DNA of 64,000 nt from Ensifer oleiphilus (GTDB lineage Bacteria > Pseudomonadota > Alphaproteobacteria > Rhizobiales > Rhizobiaceae): NCBI RefSeq assembly GCF_013371465.1, contig NZ_JABWDU010000002.1:847666-911665 (forward strand), in the 5' to 3' direction. The number at the start of each line of letters is the position of its first letter. Positions within the stretch are counted from its first letter, which is position 1. Both the position numbers and the translations under genes were made by a program. The notes below the pieces were generated by a model that saw only the letters and a program-made list of their open reading frames with translations, was not told the DNA's origin and did no database searches. Shown piece after piece: positions 25,688 to 33,769 of this stretch.

Positions 25688-25822
25688 ATTGCGCCTGCCC
25701 GCCTATTCCCAACCATGTCTGCCCGCCACCATCATGGTTAAAAAAGCGCATCCTCCGAGGGAACCATCGGCAATCCCCGGCGTTGCCCTCCCGCTCAAAA
25801 GACTATGAATGAGGAATGCAAG

Positions 25823-26062
25823 ATGAGCGAAAAGACCTTCGCAACGCCGATCCACCTGAAACTGTCGTCCAAGCGGCAGACCGTCATCAGGACGGTCTGG
25901 GAGGCGCTTGAGCTGCTGCGGCAATGGCCGGGCAGACGTGGACGGGAATATCGTGCCGCCCTTCAGCGCTGCCTGGATGCGCTCGACGGGCTGACCAGCG
26001 TCAGCAGGGCAAGCCGCTGCTTTGCCGCCGCCGCCCGCGAATCGGGCCTCCTGCTCGCCTGA
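25823..26062 (+). CDS. DUF982 protein
   Basis: 79 residues of the small DUF982 family, which is abundant in Rhizobiales: FATPIHLKLSSKRQTVIRTV at the start, LLRQWPGRRGREYRAALQRC in the middle, then a helical end. Function is unknown. The start at 25823 (MSEK) is preferred over ATG 25805 because GAGGA lies at the right distance before it. The gene stands alone. Confidence 0.82.
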   Translation: MSEKTFATPIHLKLSSKRQTVIRTVWEALELLRQWPGRRGREYRAALQRCLDALDGLTSVSRASRCFAAAARESGLLLA

Positions 26063-26112
26063 GAAAACTCCAGCTTTCCGAAGTTCACGCACCGGCCGAC
26101 CGGCCGGTGCCG

Positions 26113-27123
26113 CTATTGCGTCGGCCGGCCGACATTTTTGCCGCCATCGGAAACAAGTGCGGCAAGCGACGCCTTGTCCAGCCGCCAGTCCGGCGAGCCG
26201 TAGCCAAGCGGCCACTTGTAGGGTTCCTTGTCGTTGAAGAACACCACGGCCGTCAGAAGCGGGAAACGATCGCGATAGGTGTTGCGATCGAAGATCTCCG
26301 CATACCAGGCGCGCTTGTAGTCGGCCGAGCCGGAAACGCCGAGTTCTGCAACCATCACAGGCTTCCCGAAACCTTCGACCCGCCGGTACTTTTCGCCAAG
26401 CGTTTCGCCAAAACTGCGCTCGCGGCCCCAATAGTCCACATCCATCTTCTGCAGACCCCAGACGGGAATGCCGATGGCATCGACCACGTCGTCACCGGGA
26501 TAGTAACCGGTCAGGTTGCGATGGCCCTTGGGCGACCAGACGAAGCGCACGTCGGGCGCAAGCTCCCGGCAGCTTTCGACAAAATACCGAAACGCCTTCC
26601 TGTATCCATCCGTGTCGCGCCGCGCCCAGGGATAGCGTCCATCGGGATCTTCCATCTCGTGGCCCCAGCGCATGTAGACCGGGGCGGCCACCGCGCCGGC
26701 GCGCTTGCAGATATCGCGGATCTCGCGATCGAAGCGGCCGCGGCCGATATCGGCAAACAGCCGCTCGCCGCCCGCCCGCCAGTCGCTCGCATGGGTATAG
26801 GGCTCGACGGAGATCATCAGCGCCCGGCCTTGCTCCTCGGCAATGGCGATCTTGCGCTTCAGCATCGCCTTGTCGAGCGCCTGCCAATAGACGAACACAT
26901 GCTCGATCGTCAGCGCATCGCTGTTCGTCACCGCGTCATGCGGGTCGTAGACGCCGATCGCAACCGCGCCGCCGGATTTGCCCGCGGCCTTGCCGGCCGT
27001 ACCGATCGAGGCCGTCGTCAGCACCCGGTCGACCGTGTCGCCGAGATCGGCAGCCACGGCGCGCGCGCCATCCATCGCCGGCGAAAGCGCCACAAGGCCG
27101 GCCAGGAACACCGATCTGAACAT
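26113..27123 (-). CDS. Secreted glycoside hydrolase, GH26-like
   Basis: 336 residues. A signal peptide covers about residues 1-25. The two catalytic glutamates expected of clan GH-A enzymes are visible: acid/base Glu156 in RWGHEME and nucleophile Glu260 in MVAELG. The spacing and the GHEM signature resemble GH26 mannanases and related exopolysaccharide hydrolases. The true substrate could be mannan, mixed glucan or the cell's own polysaccharide. The start is chosen as the first ATG before the signal peptide; no ideal ribosome site precedes it. Confidence 0.75.
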   Translation of the reverse strand: MFRSVFLAGLVALSPAMDGARAVAADLGDTVDRVLTTASIGTAGKAAGKSGGAVAIGVYDPHDAVTNSDALTIEHVFVYWQALDKAMLKRKIAIAEEQGRALMISVEPYTHASDWRAGGERLFADIGRGRFDREIRDICKRAGAVAAPVYMRWGHEMEDPDGRYPWARRDTDGYRKAFRYFVESCRELAPDVRFVWSPKGHRNLTGYYPGDDVVDAIGIPVWGLQKMDVDYWGRERSFGETLGEKYRRVEGFGKPVMVAELGVSGSADYKRAWYAEIFDRNTYRDRFPLLTAVVFFNDKEPYKWPLGYGSPDWRLDKASLAALVSDGGKNVGRPTQ

Positions 27124-27317
27124 CGCAATCGACAAGAGCTGTCTCCGACGGAGGATGAGACTTTTCCCGGAATAGAACGACGAGCGCTTCCCCCGAAAAA
27201 ATGCAGGACGACAAGAAACTCGAGTATCCCCGTAGCTCAAACCCTCAAGCGGAAACACTTTGACGAAACTGTATGAAGGCGAAGCATTTCAGGCGCATCA
27301 CCCAAATGGGAATGGCT

Positions 27318-27665
27318 TTACAGCGAACTTCTGAGGAAGCACCGCGACGTATGGCCGAAGCCGCTCGGCGAGCAGATATAGGGCGCGCGGCCGAGATAGG
27401 CGGTGGTCCGCTTCCTTGCCGGCAGCGGCTCGACGATATCGTCCTCCTGCGCAACCCTGATGAGCTTGCCCGCTTTCGGGGCAACGTTCGGCGTGCCCGT
27501 CACGGCCTTCGAGCCGGCAGACGCAAACAGCGGATTTTCCGCCATGCCCGCCGACGAACAGCCGGAAGAGACAAGCAGAAGACCGAGAAACGATGCAGGT
27601 ACGAGAGACTTGAAACCCGAAACGGTCATGCGGCGGAGGCCGCCCAAGGCGGTTAGGCTTCGCAT
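27318..27665 (-). CDS. Small lipoprotein with C-terminal CSPSGFG motif
   Basis: 115 residues. A lipoprotein signal with lipobox LVSSGC follows a basic n-region. The mature part ends in YICSPSGFGHTSRC, a two-cysteine motif I recall from many small rhizobial secreted proteins of unknown function. The start at 27665 has AGG six bases upstream; 27629 is an alternative. It lies 194 bp upstream of the glycoside hydrolase gene on the same strand. Confidence 0.68.
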   Translation of the reverse strand: MRSLTALGGLRRMTVSGFKSLVPASFLGLLLVSSGCSSAGMAENPLFASAGSKAVTGTPNVAPKAGKLIRVAQEDDIVEPLPARKRTTAYLGRAPYICSPSGFGHTSRCFLRSSL

Positions 27666-27740
27666 AAGCATCCTTTCGAACGAGCGGCCAGCGCCGCTTC
27701 GCAATCCCCTAGCGGGAATCGACCGTGAAGTTCAACCCCC

Positions 27741-28391
27741 ACTTCTTATTATTGACAGCTAAAATTAAGAGTTTCTTTCTGAGCGCATTCTTTTCGAATG
27801 CAGGAACGCTGCCAGGCCGCCGCCGCCCGCGCCGACCCCTGCCCCGCCAACCGCACGCCCGCGGGGTCGAGATCCGCAACCACAACGAAGAAACACCATG
27901 AGATCATGAGGTTGGGCAGCCAGACCGCGCCTGCCGAATTCAAACGAGCACCGGTTGAGGCCTCACCTCCCCCGTTTCACAGCATAGACGGACACAGCCG
28001 CCATCGAAGCCGTGCACGCCGCCACCCTGTCAAGCCGGAACAAACGTTCTCCCGCGGGACGCTCGCCGCTTCAGCGGGAGGCCGACGCGCGCCGCTTCGA
28101 CCAAAGTCCCCCTCATTTCTGGCCGCCGGCTGTTTACACAGTGTTGACCTCTCTGACGCACCTTGGCTTCCAGGCGCAACATGTTTGAGCGTATGCGCCC
28201 ACTCCAAAACTGCCCGCTTCTGGCGGGCATTTTTTTGGGAATCAATTTAGGCGGAAATTCTCTGTGAGCGTAGACCTACACGTGCCATGAGCGGAAAAGT
28301 GCGACGTCCCGGAAAATCGGTTGAAGGCTGAAAACGTGAAGACGGCGTTGCGGACGCCCCGAGGGGCGTCCGCTGCGACGCTCGTTTAAGG
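27741..28391. other. 650-bp gap with a terminator but no convincing gene
   Basis: The only long frame here (27798-28250, plus) is rich in Arg, Ala and Pro without domain character and is probably not a gene. TTGACA at 27752-27757 and TTGACC at 28144-28149 could be -35 elements. A clear terminator follows at 28211-28237. A short non-coding RNA is possible. Confidence 0.4.
28211..28237 (+). terminator. Intrinsic terminator
   Basis: TGCCCGC (28211-28217) pairs with GCGGGCA (28223-28229) around a 5-base loop, followed by eight T residues. It points along the plus strand, where no coding gene ends nearby. Confidence 0.8.
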
Positions 28392-30098
28392 TCAGTCGCG
28401 CCCTGTCTTCATCTCCCGGACCTGCTGCATGACCTGTTCAAGATTGTAACTTGCAGGATTTTGCATCGGCGGAAACTTGACGTAGCTCTCAAGATGCCTC
28501 AGCCACAGCTGCTGCCCGATCGGCAACATGTTCCAGTCATAGACATAGGCCGTTGATGGAGAGGCGATCGCGCCCCCCATGCCGAACAGTGTCTTGATCT
28601 GCTGACCGACCGACGTTTCGAACGGGTCACGCTTGATGTTGACAACCTGCGTCCACGAATAGGGCTGCACGCCGGAAATGAAGCCCGCAGGGTCATCAGA
28701 CACCATCGCGAAATACATCTTCCAGTTCTTGTAGCGGACCGCCGACGGCTCTTTGCCGGAATAGTAAAGGAACGTGTCGCGCGCCGACTTGTCCGATTTT
28801 CCTTCAAGGTAGGCGCGTTGATTGACGCCGTCGAGCGTGGTCTTTGCTATGCCGGGATACTCACCCCGCTCGATTGTGGCCTTAAGTTCATTGCCCTTGG
28901 GCCCGCCGGCGATTTCGACCAAGGTGGGCAGCCAGTCCAGCGCGGCAAACATATCGTTTTTCACCGTTCCCGGTTCGATGTGGCCGGGCCAGCGTACGAC
29001 CAGCGGTGCCCGCATGCCGCCTTCCCAGGTGCTCAGCTTGCCGCCCTTGAACGGGGTGGTGCCGCCGTCCGGAAATGTAATCGTCTCGGCACCGTTGTCC
29101 GTGGTGAAGACGACGATGGTGTTGTCAAGCTCTCCCATTTCCTCGAGCTTCTTCAGCACGTAGCCGATATTGTCGTCCATCTGCTTCATGCCGGCTTCAT
29201 TAACGCCCCAGTCCTTGCCGCCCGGTTCCCCCACCATGTTGAGGTATTTGTCGGGCAAGACGGTCGTGATGTGCATGCGGGCGGGGTTGTACCAGACGAA
29301 AAAGGGCTTCTTGGTTTTCTCGGGGTCATTCCGGTCCAGGAAGTCGATGACCTTCCCTGAAATCTCTTCATCAATCGTCTTTGAGCGCTCGAGCGTTAGC
29401 GGCCCTTCGTCCTTGCAGGTCTGATTGGCCGCAGTCCCGTCGGAGGACGTGCACGCGAGCATCGGACGCGGCGGTGTAAGACACGTAGTGGTCGCCGGGT
29501 CGACTGCCGCTGGATCTTCGTTAAGCCCCGGTATCGGTGTATTCTTGCAAGGCGGCGCGAGGGTCTGCTCGGTCGCTGTCTTGTTGATGTCTGGGAAACT
29601 TACACCCTGCATGGCATCGAGGTGATAGAGATAACCCCAGAACTCCTGAAAACCATGTGCGGTTGGCAGAGACTCCGTGTGATCGCCAAGGTGATTCTTG
29701 CCGAACTCGCCAGTATTGTAGCCGAGATCGCGCAGGAAGCGGGCAAGAGTGGGTGTGCCGGTCCGAAGGTAGGATGGGCTTCCGGGAATTTCGGGTAGGA
29801 CCATGCCAACACGCACCGGCTGCATGCCGGTGAGGAAGGCAGTACGACCAGCCGTGCAGCTTTGCTCGGCGTAGTAGGTCATGAATTTCGCACCCTCTTT
29901 GCCGATGCGATCGATGTTGGGCGTCTCGCCCACCATTAGGCCCTGGTGATAGATGCTGGGTTGCATCCAGCCGATATCATCGCCCATGATGAACAGAATG
30001 TTGGGCTTGGGCTCCTGTGCTCGGACACTCGGCGTGCCGGCCAGAATACTTGTCGCGGCTAACGCTGCTGCAATACACGTCGCTCTTGTATGAGACAT
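28392..30098 (-). CDS. Arylsulfatase-type sulfatase
   Basis: 568 residues. A signal peptide (residues 1-28, ending VRA-QEP) sends it to the periplasm. Metal ligands Asp40-Asp41 (IMGDDIGW) and the formylglycine motif CTAGR (Cys81-Arg85) mark a type I sulfatase; the Cys must be converted to formylglycine. It hydrolyses sulfate esters, giving sulfate for growth. GAGGGAGGGA precedes ATG 30098. No sulfatase-modifying enzyme or sulfate transporter is next to it. Its base composition looks a little more AT-rich than the flanking core genes. Confidence 0.88.
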   Translation of the reverse strand: MSHTRATCIAAALAATSILAGTPSVRAQEPKPNILFIMGDDIGWMQPSIYHQGLMVGETPNIDRIGKEGAKFMTYYAEQSCTAGRTAFLTGMQPVRVGMVLPEIPGSPSYLRTGTPTLARFLRDLGYNTGEFGKNHLGDHTESLPTAHGFQEFWGYLYHLDAMQGVSFPDINKTATEQTLAPPCKNTPIPGLNEDPAAVDPATTTCLTPPRPMLACTSSDGTAANQTCKDEGPLTLERSKTIDEEISGKVIDFLDRNDPEKTKKPFFVWYNPARMHITTVLPDKYLNMVGEPGGKDWGVNEAGMKQMDDNIGYVLKKLEEMGELDNTIVVFTTDNGAETITFPDGGTTPFKGGKLSTWEGGMRAPLVVRWPGHIEPGTVKNDMFAALDWLPTLVEIAGGPKGNELKATIERGEYPGIAKTTLDGVNQRAYLEGKSDKSARDTFLYYSGKEPSAVRYKNWKMYFAMVSDDPAGFISGVQPYSWTQVVNIKRDPFETSVGQQIKTLFGMGGAIASPSTAYVYDWNMLPIGQQLWLRHLESYVKFPPMQNPASYNLEQVMQQVREMKTGRD

Positions 30099-31558
30099 TT
30101 CATGTCCCTCCCTCAGAGATAAACTTGGGGGGCGAAAATGCCCCTCACCAGATTTGATGTGTATGAAGAGTTGAATGCGACGCGGTACCGTCATCACGAC
30201 GCGGCGGTTCCTGCGCCACTACGCAGTTGTCTGTCCGCGTTTCAGCGCGAAATCAGATGGCCAGGTCATTAGCAAGTGCGCAGATCAGCCCGAGCAGCCT
30301 ATGCCGAAAATTGGAAGCGTGTCTGCGCAAACAAAAAAGGTATGCCCAATGAATGCGTGGAGAGGCCACTCGCGCTCGAGCTTGATTATGGTGCAGAGGT
30401 GAGGCATTTCAAGACTAGAATTCTCAATAAAATACACGCCGCAGTCGACAAACTGCCTACAAGATCAAAAGTAATTCTAACGAGTTATTCGACCAACTGA
30501 CAGGTCTGTGAAATGCATTTACGATTGTATCCGACGTCGGCTCTGTGAGACTTTTCTGGGGACCGCCAATGGCGCGCAAAAGCTGACATGGTCCTACCGG
30601 TTGTTGTTTGTCACCTCTATCCGGAATTATCCGGGGAGATCGGGGGAGACCATGGAACAAGCGGAGAGTGCTTGAAAACCAACGGGTTGGTGGTGGGGAT
30701 GGCCGATCCGTCGCGGGGAGGTTTTGACACCGACGTTTGTCAAAATCGCCTTCAACCCACTTTGATGACTAGGCGGCTGGCCGGTACGGCAAGGAAGCTG
30801 CTGAAACCCCTTAAAGACCCTTCAAGGCATCTTCAACTGATTGATATTTAACGAGCAAGCCGACTTCAGGAATTTCGGCTCAGGAGGCGAAATTCCTCCG
30901 ATTTGATGCCGTTTCTCCAATTTAGATAAGTCCACTCTGGTCTTTTTCGCCGAGGAACGCGATTTCCGCAATAAAATCAGCGGGCTAACGATTAACCACG
31001 GCCGAAAAGAAAAGTTCAGCCCGATCCGTTGCCGTGGATATGTGGTTTGCGCATTTACGCCGCGTGACTATAACCGTGATGGGCTTGAACACCCTGACTT
31101 CACATAGGCACGCCGCCATAGCGGTGGCCGAACACATGCGCAGCTTGGCGGCTGGCGCATTCGCCGTGGCCATTTCGGCCGGGGGCGATGTGCCATGTCC
31201 AAGCTCCGGCTAAAAGCGCATCGGCGTGTCTGTGAAGCGCGTGTTCAACCCCCGGCTCCGGCGCCGTTTGCCGGCACATAGAGGCGGGCATCGCATGCAA
31301 ATTATCACTTGAGAATATTCGCGTTTACCTTGCGGAGCGAGCATAGCTTGCCTTTAGGTGGTGGTGCGCCTTAGCCTTAACCAAGGGTTAATGGGCATTC
31401 GAGGGCATACCTGAGTTGATCGCATAAAGCAGCACACGCCAGTCATTCTGAAGCGAATGCTTCTCTCACCATATCGTCGATGCATCTCACCTGGTTGACC
31501 TGACCGGGACCGCTCGGCCCTGCCCCATTTTCACGGATTGCCAAGCATGGTTTCACAA
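30099..31558. other. 1.46-kb region without a convincing gene
   Basis: Only short, low-quality frames occur. A perfect 10-bp inverted repeat (AGGAATTTCG-N10-CGAAATTCCT) lies at 30868-30897. A 44-codon frame at 31080-31214 (MGLNTLTSHRHAAIAVAEHM start) is doubtful. GAAGC-N4-GCTTC occurs near 31450. The right part should hold the left end of the Mu-like element next to its repressor gene, but I could not define the end. Confidence 0.45.
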
Positions 31559-32080
31559 TCATGAGGCCTCGCGTTTCCCGCTACCAGGCTCGGCGCTAGC
31601 GATCCGTTCCTTGAAGCGATCCCGCAAGACCGGGATCAGTGCAGCCACCACCGCTTTGTCCCTGATATCGGCGACCATCCCCAGCAACTGATTGTAGAGT
31701 TCACCGGCCTCGGCGGTTACTGCTCGAGGCGGCGGCGTCTGCTTGCACTCGACGAAGACGGCCTGGACTGTGTCGTGCAGTTGCTGAAGCAGGACGACAT
31801 CAACGCCCGCGCTCGGCGCCGGTCCTTTCGAAGTATCCTCGAACATGTCCCCTTGGCCGGTGATGAGCCAAGTCAGACTTACGCCGTGTTCCGTGCGATA
31901 CGCGGACAGTGCCAAGGCGTCGGGAGTTCGGTCTCCCCGCTCATAATAGCCAAGCATCGGCTCCGTCAGACCAACGGTTTCAGCGAACGCCGCTCGCTGC
32001 TGAGAAAACCCTAGCTTTTCCCGAGTTTGTACCAGCCGCTCGCCCAGCGGCGTCTTCGACGGTTTTGGTTTCTTCCCCAA
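31559..32080 (-). CDS. Phage repressor, XRE/CI-like
   Basis: 173 residues. The N-terminal helix-turn-helix (FSQQRAAFAETVGLTEPMLG, about residues 25-44) resembles phage CI-type repressors, and the C-terminal part is helical and uncharacterised, without a visible LexA-type protease site. It is divergent from a Ner-like gene across a 35-bp operator palindrome. This is the standard lysogeny switch of Mu-like phages. Confidence 0.82.
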   Translation of the reverse strand: MGKKPKPSKTPLGERLVQTREKLGFSQQRAAFAETVGLTEPMLGYYERGDRTPDALALSAYRTEHGVSLTWLITGQGDMFEDTSKGPAPSAGVDVVLLQQLHDTVQAVFVECKQTPPPRAVTAEAGELYNQLLGMVADIRDKAVVAALIPVLRDRFKERIASAEPGSGKREAS

Positions 32081-32092
32081 TGATCAATGATC

Positions 32093-32127
32093 TCACAAAT
32101 TGGTATTTACTATATACCAAATTGTGA
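32093..32127. promoter_or_regulatory. Operator of the Mu-like lysogeny switch
   Basis: TCACAAATTGGTAT (32093-32106) and ATACCAAATTGTGA (32114-32127) form an inverted repeat with two mismatched positions around a 7-bp spacer. It lies between the divergent repressor and ner genes, in AT-rich sequence fit for two promoters. Both proteins could bind it. Confidence 0.65.
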
Positions 32128-32209
32128 TATCCCTTTCTGTGTTCGCAGACTTCATCACCCCAAAAAAGGAGGCCGGCCAGGGCCTCCCATCTGGATCAAG
32201 GATTTACTT

Positions 32210-32533
32210 ATGCATCGTGCCTCCACGAGCGACAAGGCCAGCCGCGCCGAACGCCGCCGCCTTGAAGAGGTGGCCCGCATTCGCGGACGCCTTACCCTCG
32301 CCAAGCTCACCCTCACCGGGATCGACAAGGCCTACAATTTGCCCGCCGGCACGGCCGGGAATGCGGTGCACGAACCGCACCTTGCAGGCGAGCGCGCTAT
32401 CGCCGCTGCGCTGAAGACGCGTCCCGAATATCTGTGGCGCACCCGCTACCACGCGGATGGCCAGCGCATGACGCCCCAGCCAGCGGAGAACTATCGTCAT
32501 GCGCGCCGCCAGCTCGCGCCGGAGGCTGCATGA
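32210..32533 (+). CDS. ner: Ner-like DNA-binding protein
   Basis: 107 residues. The part LTLAKLTLTGIDKAYNLPAG to RPEYLWRTRYHADGQRM (about residues 23-84) matches the Ner/Nlp family, including the closing W-x-x-R-Y element. In Mu, Ner turns down the early and repressor promoters at the start of lytic growth. It is the first plus-strand gene after the operator, preceded by AAGGA, and its stop overlaps the next start codon. Confidence 0.82.
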   Translation: MHRASTSDKASRAERRRLEEVARIRGRLTLAKLTLTGIDKAYNLPAGTAGNAVHEPHLAGERAIAAALKTRPEYLWRTRYHADGQRMTPQPAENYRHARRQLAPEAA

Positions 32534-33120
32534 TGGGGCCGATCAGCTTTGAAAACCGGGAAGCAGCAGCGCGCCACGCACGTGCACGGCGCGATTTCAG
32601 ACGTCATCTGAAGGCGATGACTGCTCTTGGCCGGGACCACCTGACGTCGGACGACGTTGCCGAGATTTGGGCTTCGTCGGTTGCCGAGTACGCGCAGGAG
32701 ACGTCCGAGCAGATTGCTTCACGCCTCGGCCCTCGGCCTGCTCTTCCTCGAGGCCGAACCATTCTAAGCTCATCCCGAAGGGAAGATCCTCGGCAAACGG
32801 ATACAATTGCGGGCGCCCTGCAGCGACCGCGTGAAGAGCGGCCGCGGATTGCCCAATCATCATGCTCTTCGACGGGTTCGCACCCGCTGATACGCCGTAT
32901 TTACACAGCGCTTCGAGCATCATTAGCGAGCTTCGCGCTTGATGCAGCAGCACGACTAGAACCGCGTGCAGGTCTTCCGTGTCGCCGATGCTGCCAAGCA
33001 ACTTTGCCCGTTGACGCCGAGGCGTGTGGAAGAACTGCTCGACCACGTCCGGATAGTACCCGGCCTTCTCCCGAATTTCCTCCTCACCGTACCGAAGGCA
33101 ATTCGCGAGAATTGCCATAA
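32530..33120 (+). pseudogene. Early-operon ORF, probably real only in its first ~65 codons
   Basis: The frame starts at ATG 32530, overlapping the ner stop (ATGA), with GGAGG just upstream, so translation here is likely. Residues 1-66 (MMGPISFENREAAARHARAR onward, to ETSEQIASRLG) look like a helical protein. After that the sequence turns into Arg/Pro/Ser-rich text that mirrors a well-formed gene on the other strand (32597-33301). I read it as the truncated start of an early phage gene, or as a short gene whose end I cannot place. Confidence 0.45.
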
Positions 33121-33301
33121 CGCCCTCTTTTTCCATGAGCGAACCGATGAACAGGCATTCTTCGCGTGCCCAGTCTTCGTACGTGTCCAGATCCATGCAG
33201 ATACCCTTCCTTGCTGGATTTCGTGGCGCATCGAAGCCGAAATCTGACGAGTCGCCAATGGCGAAACGTCGCTCCGAAATAGACAGCCGAAACCCCTTCA
33301 T
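32597..33301 (-). CDS. Unknown protein inserted backwards in the phage early operon
   Basis: 234 residues. AGGAGG stands 5 bases before ATG 33301; a second possible start, also with a good ribosome site, is the ATG of MDLDTYEDWAREE at 33196. The core is acidic and helical with a hydrophobic pattern typical of a folded protein (LHAVLVVLLHQARSSLMMLE). The last 37 residues are Arg/Pro/Ser-rich and disordered and may be an artefact of joining. I do not recognise the family. It opposes the direction of all neighbouring early genes. Confidence 0.65.
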   Translation of the reverse strand: MKGFRLSISERRFAIGDSSDFGFDAPRNPARKGICMDLDTYEDWAREECLFIGSLMEKEGVMAILANCLRYGEEEIREKAGYYPDVVEQFFHTPRRQRAKLLGSIGDTEDLHAVLVVLLHQARSSLMMLEALCKYGVSAGANPSKSMMIGQSAAALHAVAAGRPQLYPFAEDLPFGMSLEWFGLEEEQAEGRGVKQSARTSPARTRQPTKPKSRQRRPTSGGPGQEQSSPSDDV

Positions 33302-33410
33302 CCCGTCCTCCTCTCCCGTGTGCCGTGTGGCCGACCAGGTGCTTGTGTTTAGCGTAGCCCTGGCCGGTCTCGTGGCGGGAGCTGCGGCCATTCTCCGACA
33401 GGTGCTGTGA
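33258..33410 (+). CDS. Small membrane protein, doubtful
   Basis: 50 residues with one hydrophobic helix (VADQVLVFSVALAGLVAGAA, about 25-44). The stop overlaps the next gene's start (TGATG), which favours a real, coupled gene. Against it, the ribosome site is poor and the first 44 bases overlap the start of the reverse-strand gene. It may be the remainder of a longer early gene. Confidence 0.4.
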   Translation: MAKRRSEIDSRNPFIPSSSPVCRVADQVLVFSVALAGLVAGAAAILRQVL

Positions 33411-33766
33411 TGCTGAACCGCTTCGACCAGAAGGCGCTCTATGAAGCCTGCATGCATGTCTGCACGATCGCCGTGCGGGATGGGTTCCCGCACCTTTCGG
33501 CCGCCGACATTCTCGATCCGCCGCATCAGTGGTTCGATGCGGCCCTCGCCCGCCAGATCGTCATGCATCTGATGATCCGCGAATGCGGCTGGCCGAAGCG
33601 ACGTGTCGTCGAGGTCGAGGAGCGGTCCCGCGAGGCCATCAACCGGGCGCTGCGCACTGTCGATGCTCGCATGAAGCATCCCCGATTTGCCAACCACTAC
33701 CAGACGATCAAGACGCAGGCGCGCTCGCTCCTGACCATGATTGCCTCCGAAGAGGAAGCGGCCTGA
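33410..33766 (+). CDS. DnaA domain IV-like phage protein
   Basis: 118 residues. The C-terminal half (ARQIVMHLMIRECGWPKRRV, then EERSREAINRALRTVDARMK) resembles the helix-turn-helix domain IV by which DnaA binds its boxes, but the signature region is degenerate and no ATPase domain is present. A replication- or host-control role in a Mu-like phage is an inference. A GTG at 33407 is an alternative start. It lies 3 bp before the ParB-like gene. Confidence 0.6.
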   Translation: MLNRFDQKALYEACMHVCTIAVRDGFPHLSAADILDPPHQWFDAALARQIVMHLMIRECGWPKRRVVEVEERSREAINRALRTVDARMKHPRFANHYQTIKTQARSLLTMIASEEEAA

Positions 33767-33769
33767 CCC

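Noticed and set aside
27798-28250. 150-codon plus-strand frame
   Set aside because: Arg/Ala/Pro-rich, no ribosome site and no domain; it runs through the terminator at 28211-28237.
31100-31300. 66-codon minus-strand frame
   Set aside because: No ribosome site and a composition unlike real proteins; left as part of the gene-poor region.
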